Part shown: one piece after another, positions 1 through 7,398 of the stretch
Position numbering within the stretch: the stretch's first letter is position 1
How the letters are laid out: each line of letters starts with the position of its first letter
Source: Methylobacter sp.
GTDB lineage: Bacteria > Pseudomonadota > Gammaproteobacteria > Methylococcales > Methylomonadaceae
Length of the DNA stretch: 55,211 bases
NCBI GenBank assembly: GCA_024636505.1
Contig: JAGXGY010000009.1
Coordinates: 1-55,211, forward strand
Direction of reading: 5' to 3'
The notes under the pieces: generated by a model
What the model was told of the DNA's origin: nothing
Databases searched by the model: none
The model's input: only the letters and a program-made list of their open reading frames with translations
Program-made: the position numbers and the translations under genes

Positions 1-1
1 A

Positions 2-2225
2 AATCTGGCCCGTTATGTAGGCATGGCCTCCATGCATAAAATTTTACGCTTGCCAGAGGAGAGGCGCATCGCAACCCTTGTTGCTTTTGTTTATGCTTTT
101 GAAATAGCCGCGCTCGACGATGCGCTTGACGTACTTGATTTGCTGATCACCCAAGTGACCGCTGAGGCCAAAAAAAATGGGCGCAAGAAACGTTTGCGCA
201 CCATGAAAGACTTGGATAGGTCGGCACTCATTTTGGCGGAAGCCTGTGCTTTTATGTTGAATGGCGCAGGTAGCGATAATGATTTGCGCGATGCCCTTTT
301 CACAAAAATACCCAAAGAGAATATGCTTCAATCTATTGCCACCATTAATGAATTGGCACGGGCACCGGACAACAATTATTATGACGAAATGGTTGAGCAA
401 TATGGCAGAGTTCGCCGTTTTTTGCCGCACCTGTTGGATAAAATAGACTTCAAGGCTGCTCCAGCCGGAACAGCCCTGCTTGAAGCGCTCAATTATTTAC
501 GCCAATTGGATGGTAAACAGAAGCTATCCCTGAAAGATGTCCCCGTTGATATTGTTTCAAAATCTTGGCGGCGCTTAGTTTTTAATAAGGATGGTCAGAT
601 AAACAAGCAAGCTTATACCTTGTGCGTATTGGACAGGTTACAAGATAATCTGCGGCGTCGTGACATTTATGTTGAAGCCAGCGACCGCTGGAGCGATCCC
701 AGGGCAAAACTATTACGAGGCGAACACTGGGAAGCCAACAAACTGCAAATTTGTCGGGCGCTTGGCCATTCGCTGACGGCCGATGAGGCTACCAAAAACT
801 TGTCATCATCCCTCGATAATGCCTATAAACAAGCCGAAGCGAACTTTTCCACAAATGATGCCGTGCGGATTGAAACCGTCGACGACCCCCCAACGCTGAC
901 CATCACTAACCTTGACCCATTAGAGGAACCGCCAAGCCTGATCCAGTTGCGCCTGCAAGTCACAAGTTTTCTGCCGCCGATCGATTTGACCGAATTGCTT
1001 TTGGAAATCCATGCACACACTGGTTTCGCCGATACGTTCACGCATATCAGTGAATCCAATGCGCGTGCTGACGATCTGGCCATAAGCATTTGTGCCGTGT
1101 TAATAGCCGAGGCCTGCAATATCGGCATTGAGCCCTTGATCAAACACAATATTCCTGCCTTAACGCGTCATAGGCTAAACTGGGTGAAGCAGAATTACAT
1201 GCGCGCTGAAACATTGACGAGTGCCAATAGTCAGCTGGTCGATTATCACACAAGCATACCACTGGCAAAATCTTGGGGCGGTGGTGAAGTTGCATCGGCG
1301 GACGGCATGCGCTTTGTGACACCGGTCCGAACCATCAACTCAGGGCCCAATAAAAAATATTTTGGCTCGGATAGAGGGATCACTTGGTACAATTTCATAT
1401 CTGACCAGTTTTCTGGCTTTCACGGGATTGTCGTCCCCGGAACATTGAGAGATTCAATTTTTGTTTTGGAAGGCTTGCTGGAACAGCAGACCAGCTTGAA
1501 CCCCACTGAAATCATGACGGATACGGCAGGGTCGAGCGATATGATTTTTGGGCTTTTTTGGCTGCTGGGTTATCAGTTTTCACCACGGTTGGCGGATGCA
1601 GGCGAATCTATTTTTTGGCGTATTGATGTGAATGCCGATTATGGCACACTTGATAAGCTCGCCAGAAGTAACGTGAAAATGAACCGCGTTACGCAACATT
1701 GGGATGACATGTTGCGTATTGCCGGTTCGCTTAAACTAGGCACCATCCAGGCGTCAGAACTGATTCGTTCATTGCTCAAAAGCGAACGGCCTTCAAGTCT
1801 GGCCAAAGCGATTATTGAAGTGGGGCGCATCAATAAAACCATCTATCTGCTGAATTACATAGACAACAAGGAATATCGTCGTCGAATCTTAACGCAGCTT
1901 AATCGTGGCGAAGGCAGGCACGCCGTTGCCAGAGTAATTTGTCATGGTCAACGGGGTGAAATTCGCAAACGTTACCGCGAGGGCCAAGAAGATCAACTCG
2001 GCGCTTTAGGGCTTGTCACCAATGCCGTTGTGCTTTGGAATACCTTATACATGGAATCGGCGTTAAATCACATGAAAGGTCAGGGTATTCCTATCAATGA
2101 AGGGGATTTTTCTAGGTTGTCCCCATTGCTACATTCACACATAAATAATGTTGGGCCACTATTCCTTTGTGCTCACTGATCTCATTTCAAAAGGTAAGCT
2201 AAGGCCTTTAAATAATCAAAGTTGA
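2..2225 (+). pseudogene. tnpA: Tn3-family transposase TnpA, 5' cut by window edge and frameshifted near its 3' end
   Basis: DDE transposase that cleaves and joins Tn3-type transposon ends. The frame is open to the window edge (the first visible ATG at 23 is internal), giving about 725 residues of a protein normally near 980-1000. Family blocks are visible: GSDRGITWYNFISDQF, MTDTAGSSDMIFGLFW, the NRGEGRHAVAR stretch holding the last catalytic Glu, HGQRGEIRKRYREG and QLGALGLVTNAVVLWN. The open frame ends at 2179 with the atypical tail NNVGPLFLCAH. Removing one base in 2144-2149 restores HINMLGHYSFVL and a tail ending LRPLNNQS with a stop at 2223-2225, which is what the family has. I therefore read a 1-bp insertion that replaces the last ~27 residues. 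A sequencing error is the main alternative. Confidence 0.85.
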
Positions 2226-2237
2226 ATCATGATAGAA

Positions 2238-2275
2238 ACTAGCGTTACTTTTCGTACGGTTGGACTTCAAACCCC
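2238..2275 (-). repeat. 38-bp Tn3-type terminal inverted repeat (IRR)
   Basis: Read inward from the outer end on the minus strand it begins GGGGTTTGAAGTCC and ends AAAAGTAACGCTAGT, the usual layout of Tn3-family ends (outer GGGG, inner AACGCTAG/ACGCTAAG). It starts 12 bp after the reconstructed tnpA stop. The second copy is not in the window. Confidence 0.8.
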
Positions 2276-2279
2276 AAAT

Positions 2280-2304
2280 ATCGCGGGCGCGGGCCCGCTC
2301 CTAC
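2280..2304 (-). repeat. GTAG-type REP palindrome overlapping the tnpS stop
   Basis: On the minus strand it reads GTAGGAGCGGGC then CCGCGCCCGCGAT, nearly the Pseudomonas-type REP that is associated with RAYT transposases. It lies five bases beyond the Tn3 repeat, and its own TAG (2301-2303) is the stop codon of tnpS. Confidence 0.7.
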
Positions 2305-3314
2305 GGCGTATTTGCCGTCAGCATTGAGGCCATTTTTTCCATTAATATTACCGAGGCATTACTGGAAAATTGTTGGCCTTCTTCGATATAACCCCAGACT
2401 GTAGCATCGCTTTTCCAGCCGCCTTGTTTTTTAATTAACTCAAAATCCACCCGTTCTCGCGCCGCCGACGTCGATAGGCCGCGGCGAAAGCTATGGCTAC
2501 TCAATTCCGGTACAAAATCAAATTGGCAGGCTTTTCCCAACGTTTTGAGTAAATCGTTAATCGCACCTGGATTCAGGTTTTTTTCTTGAAGCTGATCCCA
2601 GCGGTTGACCGGTCTAAAAACTGGACCGTCAACAATGCCTGCCGCCTGAATCCAACCTTTAATGGCGGTGCCAGGGCAACAGCCTTCCGCACCAAAAGGC
2701 AACGCGCGAGCCAGTCCTACTGACTGCTGATCGGTTTTTGAACGTGGCAACCGGATGATCAGACCTTCCGGTTCCCACAGCAGATCTCTGACCTGAATAG
2801 CAACCAATTCACTCCGGCGAAAAGCGCCAAAAAAGCCGGTCAGCACCAACGCAATATTCCGGTATTTATTTTTGGTGTCCGGCAAGTGTTGTAAGTAATT
2901 CACCATCTGCGCGATATGCTCCAGACGCAGCGCCCTTGCCTTACGCTTAGGTTGACCGTGGGTACGGCGAATGCCTTCCATGGTTTTGCGTACCAGCGGA
3001 TCGCGTACCGGATCAACTAGCCCCTGGTAGTGATGCCACTGGCTGATCGCGGTGAGGTGCAGATCCAACGTTCGCGAGTTGAGGGACTCGGCACTGGCTA
3101 GAAGATAACCGATCAGGGTATCCCGATCGGTGGGCAGGCGTCCCCCCCATTTTTCAAATTGGCGGATGGCCGACCGATAGGCTTTGCGGGTGTTGTCAGA
3201 GGTAGCCGCCTGAAGGTAGCGCCGCAATAGTTCGGATTCCTGGCAAGTGGCTAGGCTTACCCGCTCATTACGCAATGATAAATCGAAAGTTGATTCTGAA
3301 GGTTTGTCCTTCAT
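2301..3314 (-). CDS. tnpS: TnpS-like tyrosine recombinase (transposon cointegrate resolution)
   Basis: Tyrosine site-specific recombinase of 337 residues, related to TnpS of the Tn4651 branch of the Tn3 family, where it resolves cointegrates at a res site together with TnpT. The SAM-like N-terminal core-binding domain (SDNTRKAYRSAIRQFEKW, about residues 38-56) is followed by the catalytic domain with the first Arg in GAFRRSELVAIQ, the HSFRRG box, a GGW motif and the nucleophile Tyr309 in VWGYIEE. It is divergent from the tnpT-like gene at 3516 with about 200 bp of palindromes between them, exactly the TnpS-res-TnpT arrangement. The last codons run into a REP element whose TAG ends the frame, so the native C-terminus may be altered. 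It sits outside the inverted repeat at 2275 and may belong to a second, decayed element. Start ATG at 3314. Confidence 0.8.
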   Translation of the reverse strand: MKDKPSESTFDLSLRNERVSLATCQESELLRRYLQAATSDNTRKAYRSAIRQFEKWGGRLPTDRDTLIGYLLASAESLNSRTLDLHLTAISQWHHYQGLVDPVRDPLVRKTMEGIRRTHGQPKRKARALRLEHIAQMVNYLQHLPDTKNKYRNIALVLTGFFGAFRRSELVAIQVRDLLWEPEGLIIRLPRSKTDQQSVGLARALPFGAEGCCPGTAIKGWIQAAGIVDGPVFRPVNRWDQLQEKNLNPGAINDLLKTLGKACQFDFVPELSSHSFRRGLSTSAARERVDFELIKKQGGWKSDATVWGYIEEGQQFSSNASVILMEKMASMLTANTP

Positions 3315-3349
3315 GAATAGTTCCCATCGGAGTTGCTGAAAAGACCGCT

Positions 3350-3479
3350 TGTAACAGCGTTACAGGCATTATTTTTTCGTTGTTTCATATAACCAACGAT
3401 AATAATCATTATCGTTGGTTATAAATATAATTTCAATCTAGATTGAAATATTATAAAATAATGGTATATTACGTAATAT
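3350..3479. promoter_or_regulatory. Candidate res (resolution) site with four palindromes
   Basis: The tnpS-tnpT intergenic region holds four inverted repeats in a row. TGTAAC/GTTACA with spacer AGC is at 3350-3364. A perfect 16-bp-arm palindrome with spacer AATC is at 3388-3423 (inner arm AACGATAAT). A perfect 20-bp palindrome centred on TCTAGA is at 3430-3449, and a perfect 14-bp palindrome ATATTACGTAATAT at 3466-3479. In Tn4651-like systems the recombination core is a palindrome with a short spacer in just this place, so 3388-3423 is the best core candidate and the others may bind TnpT. Confidence 0.65.
3443..3470 (+). promoter_or_regulatory. Predicted sigma70-type promoter of tnpT
   Basis: TTGAAA (3443-3448), 16-bp spacer, TATATT (3465-3470). 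The -35 box overlaps the 3430-3449 palindrome and the -10 box overlaps the 3466-3479 palindrome, so binding there would repress tnpT. Confidence 0.5.
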
Positions 3480-3515
3480 GTAATACATCACTAAAAAATC
3501 CCGGAGGAATTCACT

Positions 3516-4589
3516 ATGGCCCGCATCGGAGTCACCTACCAACATGTCGCCAAAGCCGCCGAAGCGATCAAAAGCCAGGACCAGGAACCTACGGTGGATC
3601 GGGTGCGTGAGCACCTGGGTACCGGCAGTAAAAGTACTATAGCGCCGCTTCTGAAACGCTGGCGGGCCGACAACAGAGACCGTGCCGATGTCAGTGGACT
3701 GCCGAATGATTTGGTAGAAGTGGTGCAATCGCTGCATGAACGTATGCAACAAATGGCCGACCATCGCATCGAGCAGGCTCGCCAGGCATTTGAAGCGTCA
3801 AATGATGAACTGCGAAGAGAACTGGCCGAGACCCGCAATACCATTACGCAGCTTACTGCTTGCCAACAGGATCTTGACGTCCAGATCGAGCGACTTGCAG
3901 AGCAAAATAGTCTGCAACGTAAATCCCTGGAGGACGCACGAGTCAATCTGGCTAAGACAGAGTCGCAACGGGACCAAGCTATCTCACGAACGACTGAATT
4001 GAAGAAGTCCGTGGCCGAACTTAAGCAGGAAAACCGGGATATTCGCAATCATTTTGAGCATTATCAACAGCGGACTGCCGAAGACCGTCAGCAAGAGCGC
4101 GATCAATTCCGCGCAACTAATCAGCAGTTGCACGACCAGATTCAGCTACTGAGAAGCCAGCTTGACCAGACCGAGGCGAGAGCAACCAAGCTGCTGGAGA
4201 ACAACACTCAACTGCAAAGAAGCATCAATGAACTTGAACAGACCAGCGCCGACCTAAACAGAGAGATAAACCGGAAGGCCGAACACATTGAGAATCTGAA
4301 GCGGGATATTGAAGTAGTCTTGACGAAAAGCCGGAAATACCAGGATAAAAAGGATCAGCTGGCTGAGCAAATAGCAACGCTCGCCCGGCAAAAAGCAGAG
4401 GCCGATAAAGAAGCGGCCTTATTGGCTCAGGCATTGGAGGCCGCCAAAACCGAACTGAAAGCCGCCCGGGACAAAACGACCCTTCTGACAAATGAGAATA
4501 AAGTGATTCTTCAGGAAAAAGCCGTGATTCAGGGACAGTTTAAACAGCTCCAGAGCTCTCTGCAGCAGTCAGGCGTGATTGGGGTCTGA
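3516..4589 (+). CDS. tnpT: TnpT-like KfrA-type DNA-binding coiled-coil protein
   Basis: 357-residue protein with an N-terminal KfrA_N-type DNA-binding region (about residues 1-115: helix-rich, with a VREHLGTGSKSTIAPLLKRW stretch) followed by a very long coiled coil rich in Glu, Gln, Lys and Arg (about 90-345). This is the architecture of TnpT, the accessory DNA-binding partner that helps the TnpS recombinase resolve Tn4651-type cointegrates; KfrA plasmid proteins share it. A strong ribosome binding site (GGAGGAA) lies 7 bp before the ATG. It is divergent from tnpS across the palindromic res-like region. The gene ends 13 bp from the convergent gene at 4603, so little room is left for a transposon end. 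Confidence 0.75.
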   Translation: MARIGVTYQHVAKAAEAIKSQDQEPTVDRVREHLGTGSKSTIAPLLKRWRADNRDRADVSGLPNDLVEVVQSLHERMQQMADHRIEQARQAFEASNDELRRELAETRNTITQLTACQQDLDVQIERLAEQNSLQRKSLEDARVNLAKTESQRDQAISRTTELKKSVAELKQENRDIRNHFEHYQQRTAEDRQQERDQFRATNQQLHDQIQLLRSQLDQTEARATKLLENNTQLQRSINELEQTSADLNREINRKAEHIENLKRDIEVVLTKSRKYQDKKDQLAEQIATLARQKAEADKEAALLAQALEAAKTELKAARDKTTLLTNENKVILQEKAVIQGQFKQLQSSLQQSGVIGV

Positions 4590-4602
4590 ACTTCAACCCC
4601 TG

Positions 4603-5115
4603 TTATCTTTGAATTAACTTTAGCGTTCTTTGCGGCAGGTTTTCGGTTGTCGCGCCCTCCAGATACAGGCGAGTATCTTCATGTATAGTGGTCATAAACC
4701 GGATTAACTGCATTTCGTGCTGCATTTTCTGTTCAATATCTTCCGCTTCCCACATATTATTCAATAAATGCTTCGCATGATGATGAATGGTAAAAGCGAC
4801 CGCCTCGGGCAAATCGGTATAGCTGGCCTGGATTGAAGACTTAAGCTTATCCAGCGAGGCCAGATACTGTTTATAGTCTTTAATATCCTGCTTGCACTTG
4901 ATTTTAAACATCGACAACTCGGCATTGTGCCTAGTCTTTAGTAAAAAGATATCGTGTTCCAGTCGTACGCTTTTCTTTTTTAATTCAGCTTCGAGAGCTT
5001 TCCCGGCTAAAACACGAGCATGCTTGAGTTCTGCCAGACGATCCTGATTAGCCTGCTGCCATTTTAGATTTTCGTCTTTAACCGAATACCACAGCTGAAT
5101 AAGCTTAGTTAACAT
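4603..5115 (-). CDS. Hypothetical coiled-coil protein (170 aa)
   Basis: Not recognised. The protein is highly charged and helical, with no signal peptide or membrane segment. Residues about 15-95 look like a coiled coil (DRLAELKHARVLAGKALEAELKKK), and the second half contains a HHHAKHLLNNMW stretch. It is the last gene of a minus-strand cluster, 9 bp downstream of the membrane protein at 5125, which has a similar Lys/Gln-rich helical part, so the two probably act together. It is convergent with tnpT. Confidence 0.6.
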   Translation of the reverse strand: MLTKLIQLWYSVKDENLKWQQANQDRLAELKHARVLAGKALEAELKKKSVRLEHDIFLLKTRHNAELSMFKIKCKQDIKDYKQYLASLDKLKSSIQASYTDLPEAVAFTIHHHAKHLLNNMWEAEDIEQKMQHEMQLIRFMTTIHEDTRLYLEGATTENLPQRTLKLIQR

Positions 5116-5124
5116 AGTCGCGGG

Positions 5125-5661
5125 CTAAATAAGAGTGGAGATTTTTTGCTGCAACATTAATAACGCCTCAATATCCTGATTTTTTCGATAGCAGGCAAGG
5201 TCTTGTTGCAACTGCCGATAAATGATTTCCGGCAGTTTTTTTTTAACCGGCAGCAAATCCTGATTGATGGCTTTAGATAGCAAGCGAATATGTTTGCGAT
5301 TATTGAGCGTTAACAGGCGTTTTTTGTTCAATTCATGCACCTGTTTCGTTTTTGATTTTTTAAAATAAAATAGGCGGTTAATCTGATCCTGCCTAGCATG
5401 AACAAACCATAAACGTCGCCGTAGCCGCTGTCTATACGAAAAATAATCTACAATAGAACGAATTGACAGCATATAAACAGCCAGGATTCCACCGATTATA
5501 AAAACCGAAAATGCACTTAACAGCATGACCGATCCCAAGGTAACCAGCATCCCCGGTAAACCGGGCACAGCTAACCACATCAACAGCTCTACCAGTAGAA
5601 ATACCGGTAATGACGCTAGAACTAATAACAAGGGAATTCGAATAATCAAAGTAGAATCCAT
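5125..5661 (-). CDS. Hypothetical membrane protein (178 aa)
   Basis: Not recognised. Two hydrophobic segments (about residues 8-28 and 34-66, the latter containing AVPGLPGMLVTLGSVMLLSA and IIGGILAVYML) anchor it in the inner membrane. The remaining ~110 residues are basic and helical (SYRQRLRRRLWF, KKSKTKQVHELNKKRL) and probably cytoplasmic. It lies between the nitrilase-family gene (32 bp upstream) and the coiled-coil gene (9 bp downstream), in one likely transcript. Confidence 0.6.
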   Translation of the reverse strand: MDSTLIIRIPLLLVLASLPVFLLVELLMWLAVPGLPGMLVTLGSVMLLSAFSVFIIGGILAVYMLSIRSIVDYFSYRQRLRRRLWFVHARQDQINRLFYFKKSKTKQVHELNKKRLLTLNNRKHIRLLSKAINQDLLPVKKKLPEIIYRQLQQDLACYRKNQDIEALLMLQQKISTLI

Positions 5662-5693
5662 AAAATCAATATCATCATCAGATGATTTTTATC

Positions 5694-6617
5694 TCAAGAC
5701 TGCATAATAAAGCCATATTGCAACGGCCAATCGCGGTAGTTAAAGACCTGCCCTTGATCGCGAACTGTCGCGCAAGCATCAAGCGCTACTTCGGCAAAAA
5801 CCCATTGCACCGCATTAAGCTTGCCCGCCGCCAAAATGCCGTTATCAGGAAAACCACGATCCACCGGCGTATAAACAGCCGCTGCGCCGATATTGACATC
5901 GACGGCTTCAGACCACGGCGCATTGCCTACTAGAACAGACTGAACGACATAGCACTGGTTTTCCAAGGCTCGCGCCTGACAGCCTATTTTGACGCGATGA
6001 TAACCTGCCAGCGTATCGGTACAACTGGGTACTAAAATCAGATTAGCTCCGGCTTCAACCTGTTTTCTTGCCAGCAGCGGAAACTCGCTGTCATAGCAAA
6101 CATTGATGGCGATTTTTCCGTACTCGCTATCAAAACACTTTAATTGCTCGCCTTTTTGAATCAGCCATTGCTCGTTTTCAAAACGGGTCATCATCAGTTT
6201 ATCCTGATAGTCACAGCAACCATCCGGCATACATAAATAAGCCCGGTTTCGGTAGGCGCCGGAATCGGTCTTTACCGGAAACGTACCCGGCTGGATGATG
6301 CACTGGTATTTTTTAGCCAAGGTTTGAAACAAGTTCAGATAATCATCAAGCAATGCCTGCATGGCTGCCAACTGCTTGTTTAACGATGAATAAACCGGCT
6401 CACCCGCCGAGCCTGTTCCCGACAGGCTTACGGCATACACACCATCCCTGGCGATAAATAACGAGGCCAATTCCATACTGGCATATTCGGGAAACAATAG
6501 AATCTTCGCACCCTGTTCTACGGCTTCAACAACCCAGCGTTCGGCTTTGCTTTGATACTGTTGCCAGTTTTCTAAAAAACTGATGTCATATTGGGCGCTT
6601 GCAATTTTAACGTTCAT
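5694..6617 (-). CDS. Carbon-nitrogen hydrolase (nitrilase superfamily) with an embedded palindromic element
   Basis: Amidase/nitrilase-fold hydrolase of 307 residues. The catalytic triad is visible: Glu44 in FPEYAS, Lys140 in DYQDKLMM and Cys174 in INVCYDSEF. The substrate is not evident; relatives cleave omega-amides or carbamoyl groups. The start overlaps the end of the GNAT gene by 11 bp, and in many bacteria a GNAT domain and this type of hydrolase are fused into one protein, so the two probably work on one pathway. Residues about 54-73 (IARDGVYAVSLSGTGSAGEP) interrupt the usual helix after the Glu motif and are encoded by a 53-bp repeat also present in rapA; see findings. Confidence 0.85.
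   Translation of the reverse strand: MNVKIASAQYDISFLENWQQYQSKAERWVVEAVEQGAKILLFPEYASMELASLFIARDGVYAVSLSGTGSAGEPVYSSLNKQLAAMQALLDDYLNLFQTLAKKYQCIIQPGTFPVKTDSGAYRNRAYLCMPDGCCDYQDKLMMTRFENEQWLIQKGEQLKCFDSEYGKIAINVCYDSEFPLLARKQVEAGANLILVPSCTDTLAGYHRVKIGCQARALENQCYVVQSVLVGNAPWSEAVDVNIGAAAVYTPVDRGFPDNGILAAGKLNAVQWVFAEVALDACATVRDQGQVFNYRDWPLQYGFIMQS
6405..6457 (-). repeat. Intragenic palindromic element, family A, copy 1 (in the nitrilase gene)
   Basis: This segment matches 14994-15046 in rapA at 46 of 53 positions. It contains the hairpin GCCTGT / TCCCG loop / ACAGGC at 6411-6427. The rapA copy has CCTGC / TCCCG / GCAGG, so one base pair changed on both arms. It is translated in frame as part of IARDGVYAVSLSG. 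Confidence 0.85.
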
Positions 6618-7209
6618 GTTTCAACCAGAAAGTCATCGGTTTTGGTGTCTCGTCAACATCATCCAGATCTTTCCAGATATAGACGGTGCTTAACTCAGGA
6701 TGCTTGACGTAGCCGCGTTTGTTCCAGAATCGATCCAAAGGCACATAACCGTCAGGTCGCCTGGGGTGATCTACCGGTCGCTCGACACAACAAAAACAAA
6801 TATGCTTGAAGCCGCCTAATTCGGCTGCATGCGCTTCTCTTTGCTCGAAAAATTTAACGCCAATACCTAAGCCGCGATAAGCCTTGTTCAACACCGACTC
6901 ACTGCAATAAAAAACCTCGTCGAGGTTGTAATCGTGCTCGACAAACGGTCTTTTCAGCTCATCGGTTTCATATTTCATCGGAATCGCTGTCGATGCCCCG
7001 ACCACTTTATCGCCATCGAACGCAATCACGATGACGCTTTCGGGACAATCGATATAAGTCTGTAAATATTTCTTTTCATAGTCAATATTCCCGTCATACA
7101 AATACGGAAAGTCGCGGAACACTTCAATTCTAAGCCGCGCCAGTTCAGGAATAAACTGTTCCAGAGCAACGCCGCTCCATCTTTCAATGCGAATATTTTT
7201 AGCCATCAT
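6607..7209 (-). CDS. GNAT-family N-acetyltransferase
   Basis: Gcn5-related acetyltransferase of about 200 residues. The acetyl-CoA loop is recognisable around VLNKAYRGLGIGVKFFEQRE, and the C-terminal part carries CVERPVDHPRRPDGYVPLDR, typical of the GNAT half of GNAT/carbon-nitrogen hydrolase fusions. The acceptor substrate is unknown. The frame is open to a GTG at 7251, but that adds an atypical Cys/Phe-rich tail; I prefer the ATG pair at 7209/7206 (MMAKNIRIERW). Its stop overlaps the hydrolase start by 11 bp, indicating translational coupling. First gene of the four-gene minus-strand cluster ending at 4603. Confidence 0.8.
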   Translation of the reverse strand: MMAKNIRIERWSGVALEQFIPELARLRIEVFRDFPYLYDGNIDYEKKYLQTYIDCPESVIVIAFDGDKVVGASTAIPMKYETDELKRPFVEHDYNLDEVFYCSESVLNKAYRGLGIGVKFFEQREAHAAELGGFKHICFCCVERPVDHPRRPDGYVPLDRFWNKRGYVKHPELSTVYIWKDLDDVDETPKPMTFWLKHER

Positions 7210-7398
7210 CTTACACAAACAAAAAAAACATATTTTAGCTGAACGCTTCACGTTTGCGTAGCTTATGCCATAAAAAGTCTGCCCATATTCAAAAGATAAC
7301 CATTGTCAGGGCAAGCGCATATTGTGAGATGATACTGATCTAATCGGTGTATGTTATAACGCCCTTCTTCAAAACTTTTCAATCTACTGATCTTAACT

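Larger units (their letters stand above)
1..2275 (+). mobile_element. Right-hand part of a Tn3-family transposon
   Basis: The left part lies outside the window. What is visible is the C-terminal two thirds of a Tn3-family transposase followed, 12 bp after its expected end, by a 38-bp terminal inverted repeat whose outer end reads GGGG. Tn3 elements normally place tnpA next to one terminal repeat, as here. The five bases after the repeat, AAATA, are AT-rich and are a candidate 5-bp target duplication, but the matching copy would be off the left edge. The transposase carries a frameshift, so this copy is probably not autonomous. Confidence 0.85.

Noticed and set aside
3536-4048. 170-codon frame antisense to tnpT
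   Set aside because: Shadow of the Gln/Glu-rich coiled-coil coding sequence; Ser/Arg/Cys-rich product without protein character.
2301-4589. tnpS/tnpT as a phage or integron integrase cassette
   Set aside because: No attachment site, excisionase or phage genes; the divergent recombinase/KfrA-like pair across palindromes fits the Tn4651 resolution module.
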